The notes under the pieces are model-generated. The model was not told the DNA's origin. It searched no databases and worked only from the letters and a program-made list of their open reading frames with translations. A DNA stretch of 64,000 bases, taken from positions 62,001-126,000 of the forward strand of contig LN874944.1 of the NCBI GenBank assembly GCA_001282665.1. Reading direction: 5' to 3'. This document shows, one piece after another, positions 8,165-16,400 of the stretch; position 1 is the first letter of the stretch, and each line of letters opens with the position of its first letter. The stretch comes from Clostridiales bacterium mt11 (GTDB lineage: Bacteria > Bacillota > Clostridia > Tissierellales > Tepidimicrobiaceae). The translations under genes and the position numbers were made by a program.

Positions 8165-8328
8165 TAAAAGGATGTAAAATTATAGATTATTCAGTACTCT
8201 GATGATATAATGTTTTATACTAGATTTGAAAGGGTGATGACAATGAAAAAGAGATATGATTTTTTCAATAAAAGTGTAAGGAGGGGTCACCTTTATTAAC
8301 CCTCTAAAATTAAATTTGGAGGTTATTT

Positions 8329-8955
8329 ATGTTAGATAACAAAGGTTTTGATCTATGGGCTGATGGATACGATAAAAGTGTTGAGCTAAGTGAAGAGGAC
8401 AATGAATATCCATTTGCAGGATATAAAGATGTTCTAAATACTATTTATAATATAATTCATAAAAAAGAAAAAGCGAGAATATTGGATATTGGGTTTGGTA
8501 CAGGAGTATTGACAAAGAAGCTATATGATGATGGATATGAAATATATGGCATTGATTTCTCAGAAAGAATGATAGAAATAGCAAAAGATAAAATGCCTTT
8601 GGCTAAGTTAATCCAATATGACTTTTCTAAAGGATTACCAAAAGAAGTAGGAAATATAGAGTTTGATTATATAATAAGCACTTATGCAATGCATCATTTA
8701 GAAGATAAGGATAAAGTTGAGTTCATCAATAAATTGAGTGAACAACTTTTCAAAGATGGTGAAATTGTCATTGGAGATGTAGCCTTTGAAACAAGGGAAT
8801 TACTAGAGCAGTGTAAGATAAAGACTGGTGAATGGGATGATGAGGAAGTTTATTTTGTATTTGATGAATTAGAAGAATTTTTCCCTAAAGATAGTATCAC
8901 CTTTACACCTATATCTCATTGTGCAGGAATTATTCAGATTAAAAAGACATTTTAG
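8329..8955 (+). CDS. Class I SAM-dependent methyltransferase
   Basis: A 208-residue Rossmann-fold methyltransferase. Motif I is ARILDIGFGTGVLTKKLY (about residues 49-66); motif II ends in the acidic GIDFSERM; and the post-II YDFSKGLP and IISTYAMHHLEDKDK segments match the YrrT-like group. The substrate is unknown. ATG 8329 follows GGAGGTTATTT. Upstream, a 19-codon open frame with a plausible ribosome binding site (8243-8299, MKKRYDFFNKSV) may be a leader peptide or a relic. Downstream at 8987-9022 is an 11-codon frame I consider meaningless. Confidence 0.82.
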   Translation: MLDNKGFDLWADGYDKSVELSEEDNEYPFAGYKDVLNTIYNIIHKKEKARILDIGFGTGVLTKKLYDDGYEIYGIDFSERMIEIAKDKMPLAKLIQYDFSKGLPKEVGNIEFDYIISTYAMHHLEDKDKVEFINKLSEQLFKDGEIVIGDVAFETRELLEQCKIKTGEWDDEEVYFVFDELEEFFPKDSITFTPISHCAGIIQIKKTF

Positions 8956-9042
8956 TATGTATTTATGTATTAAAGGAGTGGATAAGATGGTTAGATTGAG
9001 AATTCTTCTTCAAATTAGATAATAAAATTTGAGGAGGATAAA

Positions 9043-9450
9043 ATGTATAATATAATAATTAAAGAGGATATTATACCTGATATTGAACAATTATTAGATT
9101 TGTATAATGATGTGGAATGGTATGCCTATACCAACGATAAAACAAATTTAAAAAACGCTATTAACAATTCACTTAAAGTATGGACAGCTTGGGATGATGA
9201 AAAATTAGTTGGTTTAATTCGTGTAGTAGGTGATGGCTATACAATTATCTATATACAAGATATTTTAATTTTAGAAAGTTATCAAAAGCAAGGTATTGGA
9301 AGTCATCTATTAAGGTTGATTTTAGAACATTATAAACCTGTTCGTCAGATTGTCTTGATGACAGACCAAACTGAAAAAACCATTAATTTTTATGAAAAAA
9401 ATGGAATGATAAAAGTCACTGATTACAATTGCGTTGCTTTTATGAAATAA
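9043..9450 (+). CDS. GNAT family N-acetyltransferase
   Basis: A short (135-residue) GNAT protein. The core is YIQDILILESYQKQGIGSHLLRLIL, where QKQGIGSHL is the acetyl-CoA pyrophosphate loop, and the tail is TINFYEKNGM. The first third (DLYNDVEWYAYT) and overall size resemble the YjcF/ElaA-like minimal GNATs. The start ATG 9043 has GAGGAGG. Substrate unknown. Confidence 0.8.
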   Translation: MYNIIIKEDIIPDIEQLLDLYNDVEWYAYTNDKTNLKNAINNSLKVWTAWDDEKLVGLIRVVGDGYTIIYIQDILILESYQKQGIGSHLLRLILEHYKPVRQIVLMTDQTEKTINFYEKNGMIKVTDYNCVAFMK

Positions 9451-9477
9451 AATTTAGAATTATATATTGGCTATAAG

Positions 9478-9530
9478 GGGCTTATTCAAAAGTAGCTTAT
9501 TTAACTATCTTTGAGTAAGTCCTTATTTTT
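9478..9530 (+). terminator. Rho-independent terminator
   Basis: GGGCTTATTCAAAAG pairs with CTTTGAGTAAGTCC (9509-9522), allowing G-U pairs, and is followed by TTATTTTTATTT. It ends the GNAT gene. Confidence 0.7.
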
Positions 9531-9556
9531 ATTTAAAATATTTATGGAAAGTATAC

Positions 9557-9585
9557 TTGACATCAAATTTATCCTATGGTATATT
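9557..9585 (+). promoter_or_regulatory. Sigma-A promoter of the XRE/membrane protein operon
   Basis: TTGACA (9557-9562), a 17-base spacer and TATATT (9580-9585). This is a near-consensus vegetative promoter 50 bases before the regulator start. Confidence 0.8.
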
Positions 9586-9590
9586 TATGA

Positions 9591-9608
9591 TGTAAAGTGA
9601 GCTTTACA
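9591..9608 (+). promoter_or_regulatory. Palindromic operator, probably bound by the XRE regulator
   Basis: TGTAAAG-TGAG-CTTTACA is a perfect 7-bp inverted repeat with a 4-base centre. It falls at about the transcription start, just downstream of the -10 box, where a small XRE repressor would block transcription of its own operon. Confidence 0.6.
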
Positions 9609-9634
9609 AAAATGAGAAAGAGGTGGGTTTCTTT

Positions 9635-9835
9635 GTGAGAAATAGATTGGAAGAAGTTAGGAAACAAAAGGGAGTTAATCAGGAAGAGCTTGCTAAAGCT
9701 TTGGAGGTTTCAAGGCAAACGATAAGTTCATTAGAAAATGGGCGATATAATCCATCTATTATTTTAGCTTTTAAAATTGCCCGATATTTTGGAATGTCAA
9801 TTGAAGAAATTTTTATTTATGAGGAGGGAAAATAA
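9635..9835 (+). CDS. Small XRE-family helix-turn-helix regulator
   Basis: A 66-residue single-domain DNA-binding protein. The HTH spans KGVNQEELAKALEVSRQTISSLENGRYNPS (quoted in parts: NQEELAKALEV, SRQTISSLENGRYNP), typical of the YgzD/YozG group of short XRE regulators that sit before a membrane-protein gene. GTG 9635 is preferred since AGAGGTGG is upstream; an in-frame GTG at 9623 is part of that site. It overlaps the next gene by one base (TAATG), so the two are translationally coupled. It likely represses its own operon through the palindrome at 9591-9608. Confidence 0.85.
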   Translation: MRNRLEEVRKQKGVNQEELAKALEVSRQTISSLENGRYNPSIILAFKIARYFGMSIEEIFIYEEGK

Positions 9836-10272
9836 TGTTATGTAAATCAGTTAGAAACAATGCATTTTGGGTGATGATGGTTATCGTTGGCATTGTAACA
9901 TTAATATTTAGCGTTACAATTTATAAAAATATTTTAGATGCCCCCCATAATGTGCATATGTTAATGGGTATGTTTACTGGATTAGGCGGTGCATTTACAG
10001 TCGTTGGATTTGTTAAGTTAATTCGCCATAAGAGAACTTCAGCTGAAAAGTTAAAGGAAGAGGAAATTGAGTTAAATGATGAGAGGAACATTCAAATATT
10101 GAGGATAGCTTATAGTGTTTCAAGTAAGGTGGCAACTATTCTCTTTATACTGATGGCTTTTACTTTTGTTTGGCTTAATTATATAATCCCAGCGCTTATT
10201 TCTATAGGAGCAATGTATATACAATTGTTAACATTTCTTATATCACATAGATATTTTAATGGTAATATGTAA
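9835..10272 (+). CDS. DUF2178-like four-TM membrane protein
   Basis: A 145-residue membrane protein with two N-terminal TM helices (about 10-30 and 45-60), a charged cytoplasmic loop EKLKEEEIELNDERNIQILRI, and two C-terminal TM helices. The loop with E/D-ERN is shared with DUF2178/DUF3796-type proteins, which are regularly encoded next to a short XRE regulator, as here. Function unknown. ATG 9835 overlaps the regulator stop. Confidence 0.75.
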   Translation: MLCKSVRNNAFWVMMVIVGIVTLIFSVTIYKNILDAPHNVHMLMGMFTGLGGAFTVVGFVKLIRHKRTSAEKLKEEEIELNDERNIQILRIAYSVSSKVATILFILMAFTFVWLNYIIPALISIGAMYIQLLTFLISHRYFNGNM

Positions 10273-10514
10273 AGTGAAGTCATTATCTATATGATAGATT
10301 ATATCTTAAATGCGATTGATGAAGTTAATAACTTGATATATAATCTAATATAAATAGGAATTGAACGAAAATTATGGGAAATATGAGAGAATTGAAAAGG
10401 AGTATATATATGTATATCTATTTTATTATGTATGGATTGTAACAACTTATAAGAGGTCCTCCTTAAAGAAGTATTTTATTCTAGTTTTAAGAATATTTAA
10501 AGGAGGAATTAACT

Positions 10515-11282
10515 ATGAAGAGAAGATTAACAAATAATGAATTGTTTAATTATCTAATAGATAAATCAAATGAAAAATTTGAAGGATGGGATTTTTCATA
10601 TATAGAAAAAACAGGAAGAATGAAAGAGTTTCCATTGAGTTGGAATTATAGAAATAAAGTAATGATGGAAATGTATGGAACTTCTTCCTTACTTGATATG
10701 GAAACAGGTGGAGGAGAGTTTTTATCCACTTTAAGTCCACTACCTAAATATACTTATGCTACAGAAGGATATGTGCCTAATATATCTATTGCAAGAAGTA
10801 GATTAGAGCCTTTAGGTGTAAGAATATATAAAGTTGAAGATGATGAAGAACTGCCATTTGATGATGAAACTTTTGAACTTGTAATAAATAAACATGGATC
10901 CTATTCACCTAAAGAGGTCAGAAGAATTTTAGACAACAATGGTATATTCATTACCCAGCAAGTTGGCGGACTGAATGATAAGGAAATAAATGAAATTTTA
11001 GAAGCTTCAGAATTTCAGTTTATTGATTGGAATTTAAAAAAAGCTGTCTCTGAATTAGAAGAAGCAAACTTAAATGTATTTGAACGGAGAGAAGATTTAG
11101 TAAAAACAAGATTTTATGACATAGGAGCTATTGCATATTATTTGAAGGCTATACCATGGCAAGTACCAGATTTCACAATAGAAAAATATTTTGATAAGTT
11201 GTTAGAAATTCATAATATGATTGAAAATTTAGGTTATATTGATTTTACATGTCATAGGTTTTTCATTATGGCTAATAAATAA
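10515..11282 (+). CDS. Class I SAM-dependent methyltransferase
   Basis: A 255-residue methyltransferase. The SAM-binding motif is SLLDMETGGGEFLSTL (about residues 56-71); the acidic end of the second strand (YATEGYVPN), the ELPFDDETFELVINKHGSY segment and the EVRRILDNNGIFITQQVGG strand follow in order. It resembles the 23S rRNA guanine methyltransferase-like and small-molecule enzymes of Firmicutes, but the substrate is not assignable. ATG 10515 has AAAGGAGG. The 242 bases upstream hold only short meaningless frames. Confidence 0.8.
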   Translation: MKRRLTNNELFNYLIDKSNEKFEGWDFSYIEKTGRMKEFPLSWNYRNKVMMEMYGTSSLLDMETGGGEFLSTLSPLPKYTYATEGYVPNISIARSRLEPLGVRIYKVEDDEELPFDDETFELVINKHGSYSPKEVRRILDNNGIFITQQVGGLNDKEINEILEASEFQFIDWNLKKAVSELEEANLNVFERREDLVKTRFYDIGAIAYYLKAIPWQVPDFTIEKYFDKLLEIHNMIENLGYIDFTCHRFFIMANK

Positions 11283-11295
11283 TAGATTATATCTA

Positions 11296-11331
11296 AAAGC
11301 AGTAGGTTTTACCTCAATAACCTACTGCTTT
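11296..11331 (+). terminator. Rho-independent terminator
   Basis: AAAGCAGTAGGTT (11296-11308) and AACCTACTGCTTT (11319-11331) form a 13-bp stem with a 10-base loop, followed by ATTTG. It ends the methyltransferase gene. Confidence 0.75.
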
Positions 11332-11368
11332 ATTTGAAAATCAATTTTGAATCTGAGGAGGTGATGTT

Positions 11369-11917
11369 ATGGATTATGTTTATCATGGTTCACCTATAGG
11401 TCAGTTAGATGTAATAAAGCCTAATGTTTCCACTCACGGGAAGAGTTATGTATATGGAACAAGAGATAAAGCCTTAGGTATGATTTTTTTGCAGAGATGG
11501 AATGATTTTATATTTAATGTTGCTTATGGTGACGATAAAAAGCTAGAAATCACGGAGAGATATGAGGGAGCTTTGGAAGAAATTTTTAAAGGGAAATCAG
11601 GTTATATCTATAAATTAGATGGGCAAAATTTTTTAGAAGATCGTACTGGATTTGAAGGAGAGGTGGTTTCTGAATTTGAAGCAAAAGTTTTAGAAATAGA
11701 AAAGATTGATGATATTCTCGCAAGTCTCTTTAGGTTAGAAAAAGATAATGCAATTCGTATACTCAGATATCCTAATAGACATCCTGATATTCCAATGGAT
11801 GATTCGGATTTAGTAGAAGAAGCTATTTACTTCTATAAAAAAGGACAAGTCGATATAATTAATTATTGTATAAAAAAACATCCCCATCTTAAGAGTAAAT
11901 TTAAGGATATAACATAA
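11369..11917 (+). CDS. Hypothetical protein with ADP-ribosyltransferase-like N-terminus
   Basis: A 182-residue soluble protein. The opening YVYHGSPIGQLDVIKPN and the SYVYGTRDKALGMIF block recall the H-G-S and Y-x-Y-x-T...A-L motifs of ART-superfamily proteins (RNA 2'-phosphotransferase and DUF952/PARP-like clades). A C-terminal stretch is acidic and helical. A catalytic glutamate cannot be assigned. ATG 11369 has GAGGAGGTGATGTT. It stands between two terminators, so it is likely monocistronic. The ART link is an inference from short motifs. Confidence 0.6.
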   Translation: MDYVYHGSPIGQLDVIKPNVSTHGKSYVYGTRDKALGMIFLQRWNDFIFNVAYGDDKKLEITERYEGALEEIFKGKSGYIYKLDGQNFLEDRTGFEGEVVSEFEAKVLEIEKIDDILASLFRLEKDNAIRILRYPNRHPDIPMDDSDLVEEAIYFYKKGQVDIINYCIKKHPHLKSKFKDIT

Positions 11918-11943
11918 GGAAGATTTCTCTAAGATTTTAGATT

Positions 11944-11975
11944 AACCAAAGTATATAATCAAATATACTTTGGTT
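11944..11975. terminator. Bidirectional terminator between convergent genes
   Basis: AACCAAAGTATAT and ATATACTTTGGTT form a 13-bp perfect stem with a 6-base loop. TTTATATT follows on +. The hairpin overlaps the last codons of the - strand kinase gene, so it serves both directions. Confidence 0.7.
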
Positions 11976-13383
11976 TTATATTAAATTTAACAATAGCCCC
12001 TTTTGGATCATTGTTTTCAGCTCTAATATGTCCTCCATGCTTTTCCACAATGGTTTTAGCTATATACATGCCTAAACCAGAATGTCCTGTGGTAAATGAA
12101 CGAGATTTGTCTCCCTTATAAAATTTATTGAAGATATTTTTCAAATCCTCATTACTAAACCCCTTTCCTGTATCTATAATGGAAAATACTATTTCTTCAT
12201 TGTTACATAGAATATTTAGTTTTATATATCCTCCTTTTTCTGTATATCTGATGCTGTTAGATATACAATTATCCAATACTTGCTCTAAGGATTTAATATC
12301 AAACCTAGCTATAAAGTTTTTTTCTCTAGAGTCTAGAATATCTATTTTAAATTCTATTCCCTTTTCTTCACATAAAAGTTTATAGTCCTTTTCTTTTAAC
12401 TTTAAAAAATTTATGATATTTACCTTTATAGGTTCTAAAATAAAGTTAGGGTTTTCAATATTGGATATCTTATTTATGTCGTCTAATAGGATTAAGGCTC
12501 TCTCATTATTCCTTTTAATTACTTTTATATAATCTTTTAATTTTTCTTCCTTAACTGTGCCATCTATTATTGCTTCAGAGTAAGTACTTACAATGGTAAG
12601 AGGTGTCTTTAAATCATGGGCAATATTTGATATATTTTCCTGTCTCTTTTCTTCTAAATCCCATTGTTTTATAAGGGAATCCTTAAGATTTACTCTCATA
12701 TCTTCAAAGGCATTGCAGAGTTTTGTAAACTCGTTATTTTCATCGTATTCGATGGTAAAGTCCAGGTCTTGGTTTTTGATTTTCTCTGATGCATCTAGTA
12801 GAATGTTTACTGGCTTGTTTATGTCCTTACTCAATTTTTTAGCATATATAAGAGTGAATATTATTATAAATATAAAAGGTAAAAACATCATGGAATTATA
12901 CAATAGGTATAGGATATTATTATGAGTTTTTTGTGTGCTTATTAATCTATATCCCAATATAACAGCCCCCTTAACATTGCTATTTTCATCTAAAACGGGG
13001 ATTATTCTAGTGAAAGACTTGCTACCAAAGGATTTAGTAGAGTTTATATTATTAATTAAGTCTCTTTTATCTTCTATTATCTTTTTATCCAGCGTTCCAT
13101 ATAATATATTTCCATCTATGTCTAATACTTGATAGGTTATCCCTTTCTTAGGTATTATCTGTTCCATTTTTCCTTCAAAACCCTTATCTAATATATTATT
13201 ATGATTTTTATCTATTTTCCTTATGATACCTCCAATCTGTTGTTCATAGTGATTGGCAGGATATCTAACATAAGTAAAGGTTATAAGCCATATATAAAAG
13301 GATATTAAAGAGCAAATTAAACTTAAAACTAATATCTTTATAAAGGTTATTATAAACTTTTTCTTAAAGCTTTTATTTCTCAT
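11959..13383 (-). CDS. Sensor histidine kinase
   Basis: A 474-residue membrane sensor kinase. TM1 is at about residues 12-35 and TM2 at about 160-180, flanking an extracellular domain of about 120 residues with a Cache/PAS-like feel. A HAMP linker (LSKDINKPVNILLDASEKI) follows. The HisKA phospho-acceptor is in ENISNIAHDLKTPLTIVSTY, and the ATPase domain shows the N box (DNCISNSIRYT), G1 (DTGKGF) and G2 (GHSGLGMYIAKTIVEKHGG). The ribosome binding site lies in the last codons of the regulator upstream (gap 3 bases), so the pair is co-expressed. Signal unknown. Confidence 0.92.
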   Translation of the reverse strand: MRNKSFKKKFIITFIKILVLSLICSLISFYIWLITFTYVRYPANHYEQQIGGIIRKIDKNHNNILDKGFEGKMEQIIPKKGITYQVLDIDGNILYGTLDKKIIEDKRDLINNINSTKSFGSKSFTRIIPVLDENSNVKGAVILGYRLISTQKTHNNILYLLYNSMMFLPFIFIIIFTLIYAKKLSKDINKPVNILLDASEKIKNQDLDFTIEYDENNEFTKLCNAFEDMRVNLKDSLIKQWDLEEKRQENISNIAHDLKTPLTIVSTYSEAIIDGTVKEEKLKDYIKVIKRNNERALILLDDINKISNIENPNFILEPIKVNIINFLKLKEKDYKLLCEEKGIEFKIDILDSREKNFIARFDIKSLEQVLDNCISNSIRYTEKGGYIKLNILCNNEEIVFSIIDTGKGFSNEDLKNIFNKFYKGDKSRSFTTGHSGLGMYIAKTIVEKHGGHIRAENNDPKGAIVKFNIKPKYI

Positions 13384-13386
13384 GTT

Positions 13387-14067
13387 TTATTTCTCCCATT
13401 TATAACCTAGTCCCCAGACTGTCTCAATATATCTATTTTCTTTATCGAGAGAACTTATCTTAGACCTAATCTTTTTGATATGTTCTGTAACAGTAGATGA
13501 GTCTCCCGATCCATCATATCCCCAAATCTTTTCATATATCTGATCTTTTGAAAATACTTGACCGGGATTTAACGCAAGTAGCTCGACTATTTCAAATTCT
13601 TTTTTGGTGAGGTTTATATTTTCATTATTTACCCTTACATTTAAACCCTTTAGATCGATATCCAAGTTTTTAAAATTTATAAGGGCATTATCCTCTTTTT
13701 TAACTTTTCTCTTTTCACGCCTTAAATGAGCCTTGACTCTGGAGACTAATTCCTTTAAGCTGAAGGGTTTAGTTATATAATCATCACCGCCAATGGTAAG
13801 CCCTTTGATTTTATCCCTTTCATTATCCTTTGCCGATAGAAACAGTATAGGGCAATCTACATTATCTCTTATAAGGTCACAGACGTTGAAACCGTCCATA
13901 TCTGGCATCATTATATCTAGGATAATAAGGTCTGGTTTTTGTTTAGACATTTCGATTCCATCAATCCCATTATAAGCAGCTAAGACATTATATCCATTAG
14001 CTTCTAATGCATCCTTAATAATCATAACCAAATCCTCTTCATCATCTATTACGAGAATAGTCTCCAT
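13387..14067 (-). CDS. OmpR/PhoB-family response regulator
   Basis: A 226-residue two-domain regulator. The receiver domain has acidic pocket DDEED, phospho-acceptor Asp in PDLIILDIMMPDMDG (about residue 53), the conserved Ser/Thr in LFLSAKD and Lys in DDYITKPFS. The C-terminal winged helix has LTKKEFEIVELLA and the closing RYIETVWGLGYKW. It partners with the kinase 3 bases downstream. The TraX-like gene 17 bases upstream is probably in the same transcript. Confidence 0.93.
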   Translation of the reverse strand: METILVIDDEEDLVMIIKDALEANGYNVLAAYNGIDGIEMSKQKPDLIILDIMMPDMDGFNVCDLIRDNVDCPILFLSAKDNERDKIKGLTIGGDDYITKPFSLKELVSRVKAHLRREKRKVKKEDNALINFKNLDIDLKGLNVRVNNENINLTKKEFEIVELLALNPGQVFSKDQIYEKIWGYDGSGDSSTVTEHIKKIRSKISSLDKENRYIETVWGLGYKWEK

Positions 14068-14084
14068 AGTAGTACCCCTCTCAA

Positions 14085-14948
14085 TTAATATTTTAAATTA
14101 TAGATTAAAATAGATAATATATACAATATATAAACATGTGCTGGGTAGAATACATAGAATAACTTCTTCATGGATTTACCCTTTTCTCCATTATATAAAA
14201 ACATGAAGATTACTGCAAAGATACTCATCCATTCATAATAATCTGTAAACATAAGTTTTAGACTTAAAGGTCTTATATATATTAGAGGCAAGCCAACCAT
14301 CCAAGCTAATACAAATAATCCAAAGGATATAAATTGTAATTTTCTATTTTCACGGAATACATATAATATAATCCCAGTTAAGATTACATATAATCCTCCT
14401 TCAACTAAAAATGGAGATGGAAGAAAGCTAGTTATTATTACATAAATGATATTTGCTGTATCTATTGATGTAAATGGAAGAACTAAAAGTTGAAGAATAA
14501 TGCCTATAGCATAGGTTATTAAAAATGGAGACAATACTAGCCCAATACCTTTAAGTATTTTCTTCTCTTTTATATAGTCTATTCCTTTAAATATTATAAT
14601 TAAAATTACAAAAGTAGAAAATATACCATTCTCAGGACAAAATCCATCTCCTCTTTGGAGTGGCTCGCAAAACTGAATTATATATTTCATAAGAGTCATA
14701 AATATAGACATTAAATAGATTCTTGTGAAATATTTTTTCCTATTGGAAGTATGAGTATATCCTTCTATCATTGTAAATAAAAACAAGTCACCTGACAATC
14801 TGCCAATCCATGTAAATGCAATAGGTACTTTACCTGTAAATTCAAAAAAGTAATGGATATGGTCAAGTAGCATAAATATAAGGGCTAAAAATTTAATTTG
14901 AAATCCCGTAAGTCCTGTAAAATCCTTTTTACTGTCTTCTAAAGTCAT
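14085..14948 (-). CDS. TraX-family multipass membrane protein
   Basis: A 287-residue protein with about eight TM helices. The opening LTGFQIKFLALIFMLLDHIHYFF, followed by WIGRLSGDLFLFTMIEGYTHT, is the signature of the TraX family. TraX acetylates F-pilin in plasmid F; chromosomal Firmicute members are uncharacterised, possibly membrane acyltransferases. ATG 14948 has GAGGAGGAATTAAT. It leads the putative operon with the two-component pair, suggesting regulation of or by that pair. Confidence 0.8.
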   Translation of the reverse strand: MTLEDSKKDFTGLTGFQIKFLALIFMLLDHIHYFFEFTGKVPIAFTWIGRLSGDLFLFTMIEGYTHTSNRKKYFTRIYLMSIFMTLMKYIIQFCEPLQRGDGFCPENGIFSTFVILIIIFKGIDYIKEKKILKGIGLVLSPFLITYAIGIILQLLVLPFTSIDTANIIYVIITSFLPSPFLVEGGLYVILTGIILYVFRENRKLQFISFGLFVLAWMVGLPLIYIRPLSLKLMFTDYYEWMSIFAVIFMFLYNGEKGKSMKKLFYVFYPAHVYILYILSILIYNLKY

Positions 14949-15042
14949 ATTAATTCCTCCTCATAAATTCTATATATAATTTAGCATCTAATTATAAAGA
15001 ATTTATAAAGTTTCTATTAAAACACCAAATAAGTTTATATAA

Positions 15043-15072
15043 TTGAAAATTCAGATTAATTAATGATACAAT
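15043..15072 (+). promoter_or_regulatory. Candidate sigma-A promoter
   Basis: TTGAAA (15043-15048), an 18-base spacer and TACAAT (15067-15072), 32 bases before the 2H phosphoesterase start. Confidence 0.5.
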
Positions 15073-15103
15073 TAGGATAAGTCAATTTCACTAGGAGGTT
15101 AAA

Positions 15104-15622
15104 ATGGGAAAAGAAGCATACGCTATTTGGGTATTAGATGAGAAAACTAATCAAGAGCTAGAGAAAGTCAGAAAAGCTTTAGAGGTATTTGATATTGAAT
15201 ATAACCCTATTTATGGACATATTACATTGGCAAGCTTTATCGATGTTGATGTAGATGAGATCTTAGAATATACTAAAAAGTTTGGACAAGGAAAAAAATC
15301 ATTTGATATTAATTGTTTAGCAATAGGGATTTTGGCAAGTTATTGTTTAGCTTGTATACCCTCTACTTCAGGAAAGCTATTAAGATACTATGAAGAATAT
15401 CATCAGCAATTTGATTCCTATTGTAATATATGGACAAGAGCTGATAGTGAACTATGGCTGCCTCATATATCCCTATATTATAGTGAAACAGAAGATTTAG
15501 GTCCTATTATTGATGAGATGTCAAAACGATTTACCCAATTTAAAGGTAGAGTTGTGAGATTGGAACTCTCAGTTAGAGATGAAGATGATTTTAATATAAT
15601 ATACTCTCACGACTTAGAATGA
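15104..15622 (+). CDS. 2H phosphoesterase superfamily protein (2'-5' RNA ligase-like)
   Basis: A 172-residue protein with the two H-x-T/S motifs that define the 2H superfamily: GHITLAS (about residue 39) and PHISLYY (about residue 124), spaced as in bilobal 2H enzymes. Members cleave or form 2',5' or cyclic phosphodiester bonds on RNA or nucleotides. ATG 15104 has AGGAGG. The gene stands alone. The exact substrate is not predictable. Confidence 0.8.
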   Translation: MGKEAYAIWVLDEKTNQELEKVRKALEVFDIEYNPIYGHITLASFIDVDVDEILEYTKKFGQGKKSFDINCLAIGILASYCLACIPSTSGKLLRYYEEYHQQFDSYCNIWTRADSELWLPHISLYYSETEDLGPIIDEMSKRFTQFKGRVVRLELSVRDEDDFNIIYSHDLE

Positions 15623-15710
15623 TATGTAACTTTATTGATGTAATAATAAAATGATGATAAAATCAAATAATAATATGCATAATGATGCGTATTGAGATGA
15701 GGGATTGGAT

Positions 15711-16088
15711 ATGAGTAATTCTAGTAATATTTATATGAGAAAATATAACACTAGACAAACTCTATACGACTGGGAAAGGGATAATAAGATTCATAAATTG
15801 ATGATAAATAATAGAAGATATTTAGGTAGTAAGCAAAAATTATTACCTTAAGTATTTGAGGATTTAGTATCTAATATCGATTCCAAATATATATTGGTGT
15901 CCTATAATAATATGGCGGAGAAAGGCAGGGGAAGATCTAATGCTAAAATTAATGATGAAGAGATATTAGATTCTCTACAAAGAAGAGGTAATGTAAAGGT
16001 ATTTGATACCGACTTTAAACACTTTACAATAGGTAAAGCTCAATTAGAAGATCATAAAGAGAAATTGTTCCTATGTAAGTGTAAATAG
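15711..16088 (+). pseudogene. Decayed D12-class adenine DNA methyltransferase (copy 1)
   Basis: One frame from ATG 15711 (GAGGGATTGGAT upstream) reads into RRYLGSKQKLLP, the N-terminal SAM-binding motif of Dam/D12 methyltransferases, and then hits TAA. After a few more codons the same frame carries the family's C-terminus: ILVSYNNMAEKGRGRS, then KVFDTDFKHFTIGK and EDHKEKLFLCKCK. The middle, including the DPPY motif, is gone: an in-frame deletion of probably 170 residues or more, plus a nonsense codon. Together with the next relic it looks like what is left of a two-methyltransferase restriction-modification system. Confidence 0.82.
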
Positions 16089-16103
16089 AGGGGTGAAGTA
16101 ATA

Positions 16104-16363
16104 TTGATAGACGAACCAAAGGACAAAAAGATATTAAAATCGTCTTTAAATTTTACAGGAGACAAATACAAATTATTGAACTAATTAACTCCTTTATTTC
16201 CTAAGAAGATAAATATAATGCTCGATCTTTTTTCTGGTGGAAGCAACGTTGGAGTAAAAAATACAAAGTTCACTATTTAGACTATGATTATAAAAATTCT
16301 AACTATCAAAAGAATAAAAATAAGTCATATAAAACTACAGAAGTTTTAATAACCAATTATTAG
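16104..16363 (+). pseudogene. Decayed D12-class adenine DNA methyltransferase (copy 2)
   Basis: TTG 16104 follows AGGGGTGAAG. It reads IDEPKDKKILKSSLNFTGDKYKLL, where NFTGDKYKLL is the N-terminal SAM motif, then a stop, then INIMLDLFSGGSNVGV (motif IV-like DLFSGG). A frame change near 16263 leads to the C-terminal HYLDYDYKNSNYQK and TTEVLITNY, ending at TAG 16361-16363. The central catalytic region is deleted, as in copy 1. Each gene kept both ends and lost its middle. Confidence 0.82.
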
Positions 16364-16366
16364 AAT

Positions 16367-16396
16367 AAAGAGGGCTAGTTATTTTTAGCCCTCTTT
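16367..16396. terminator. Hairpin terminator downstream of the AI-2E permease gene
   Basis: AAAGAGGGCTA and TAGCCCTCTTT form an 11-bp stem with an 8-base loop. On - it is followed by ATTCTAAT and on + by ATGG. It most likely ends the leftward AI-2E gene, 5 bases past its stop codon. Confidence 0.65.
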
Positions 16397-16400
16397 ATGG

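Noticed and set aside
8243..8299. 19-codon ORF MKKRYDFFNKSV... before a methyltransferase
   Set aside because: It has a fair ribosome binding site but no known family or conservation evidence; it could be a leader or relic and is only mentioned with the neighbouring gene.
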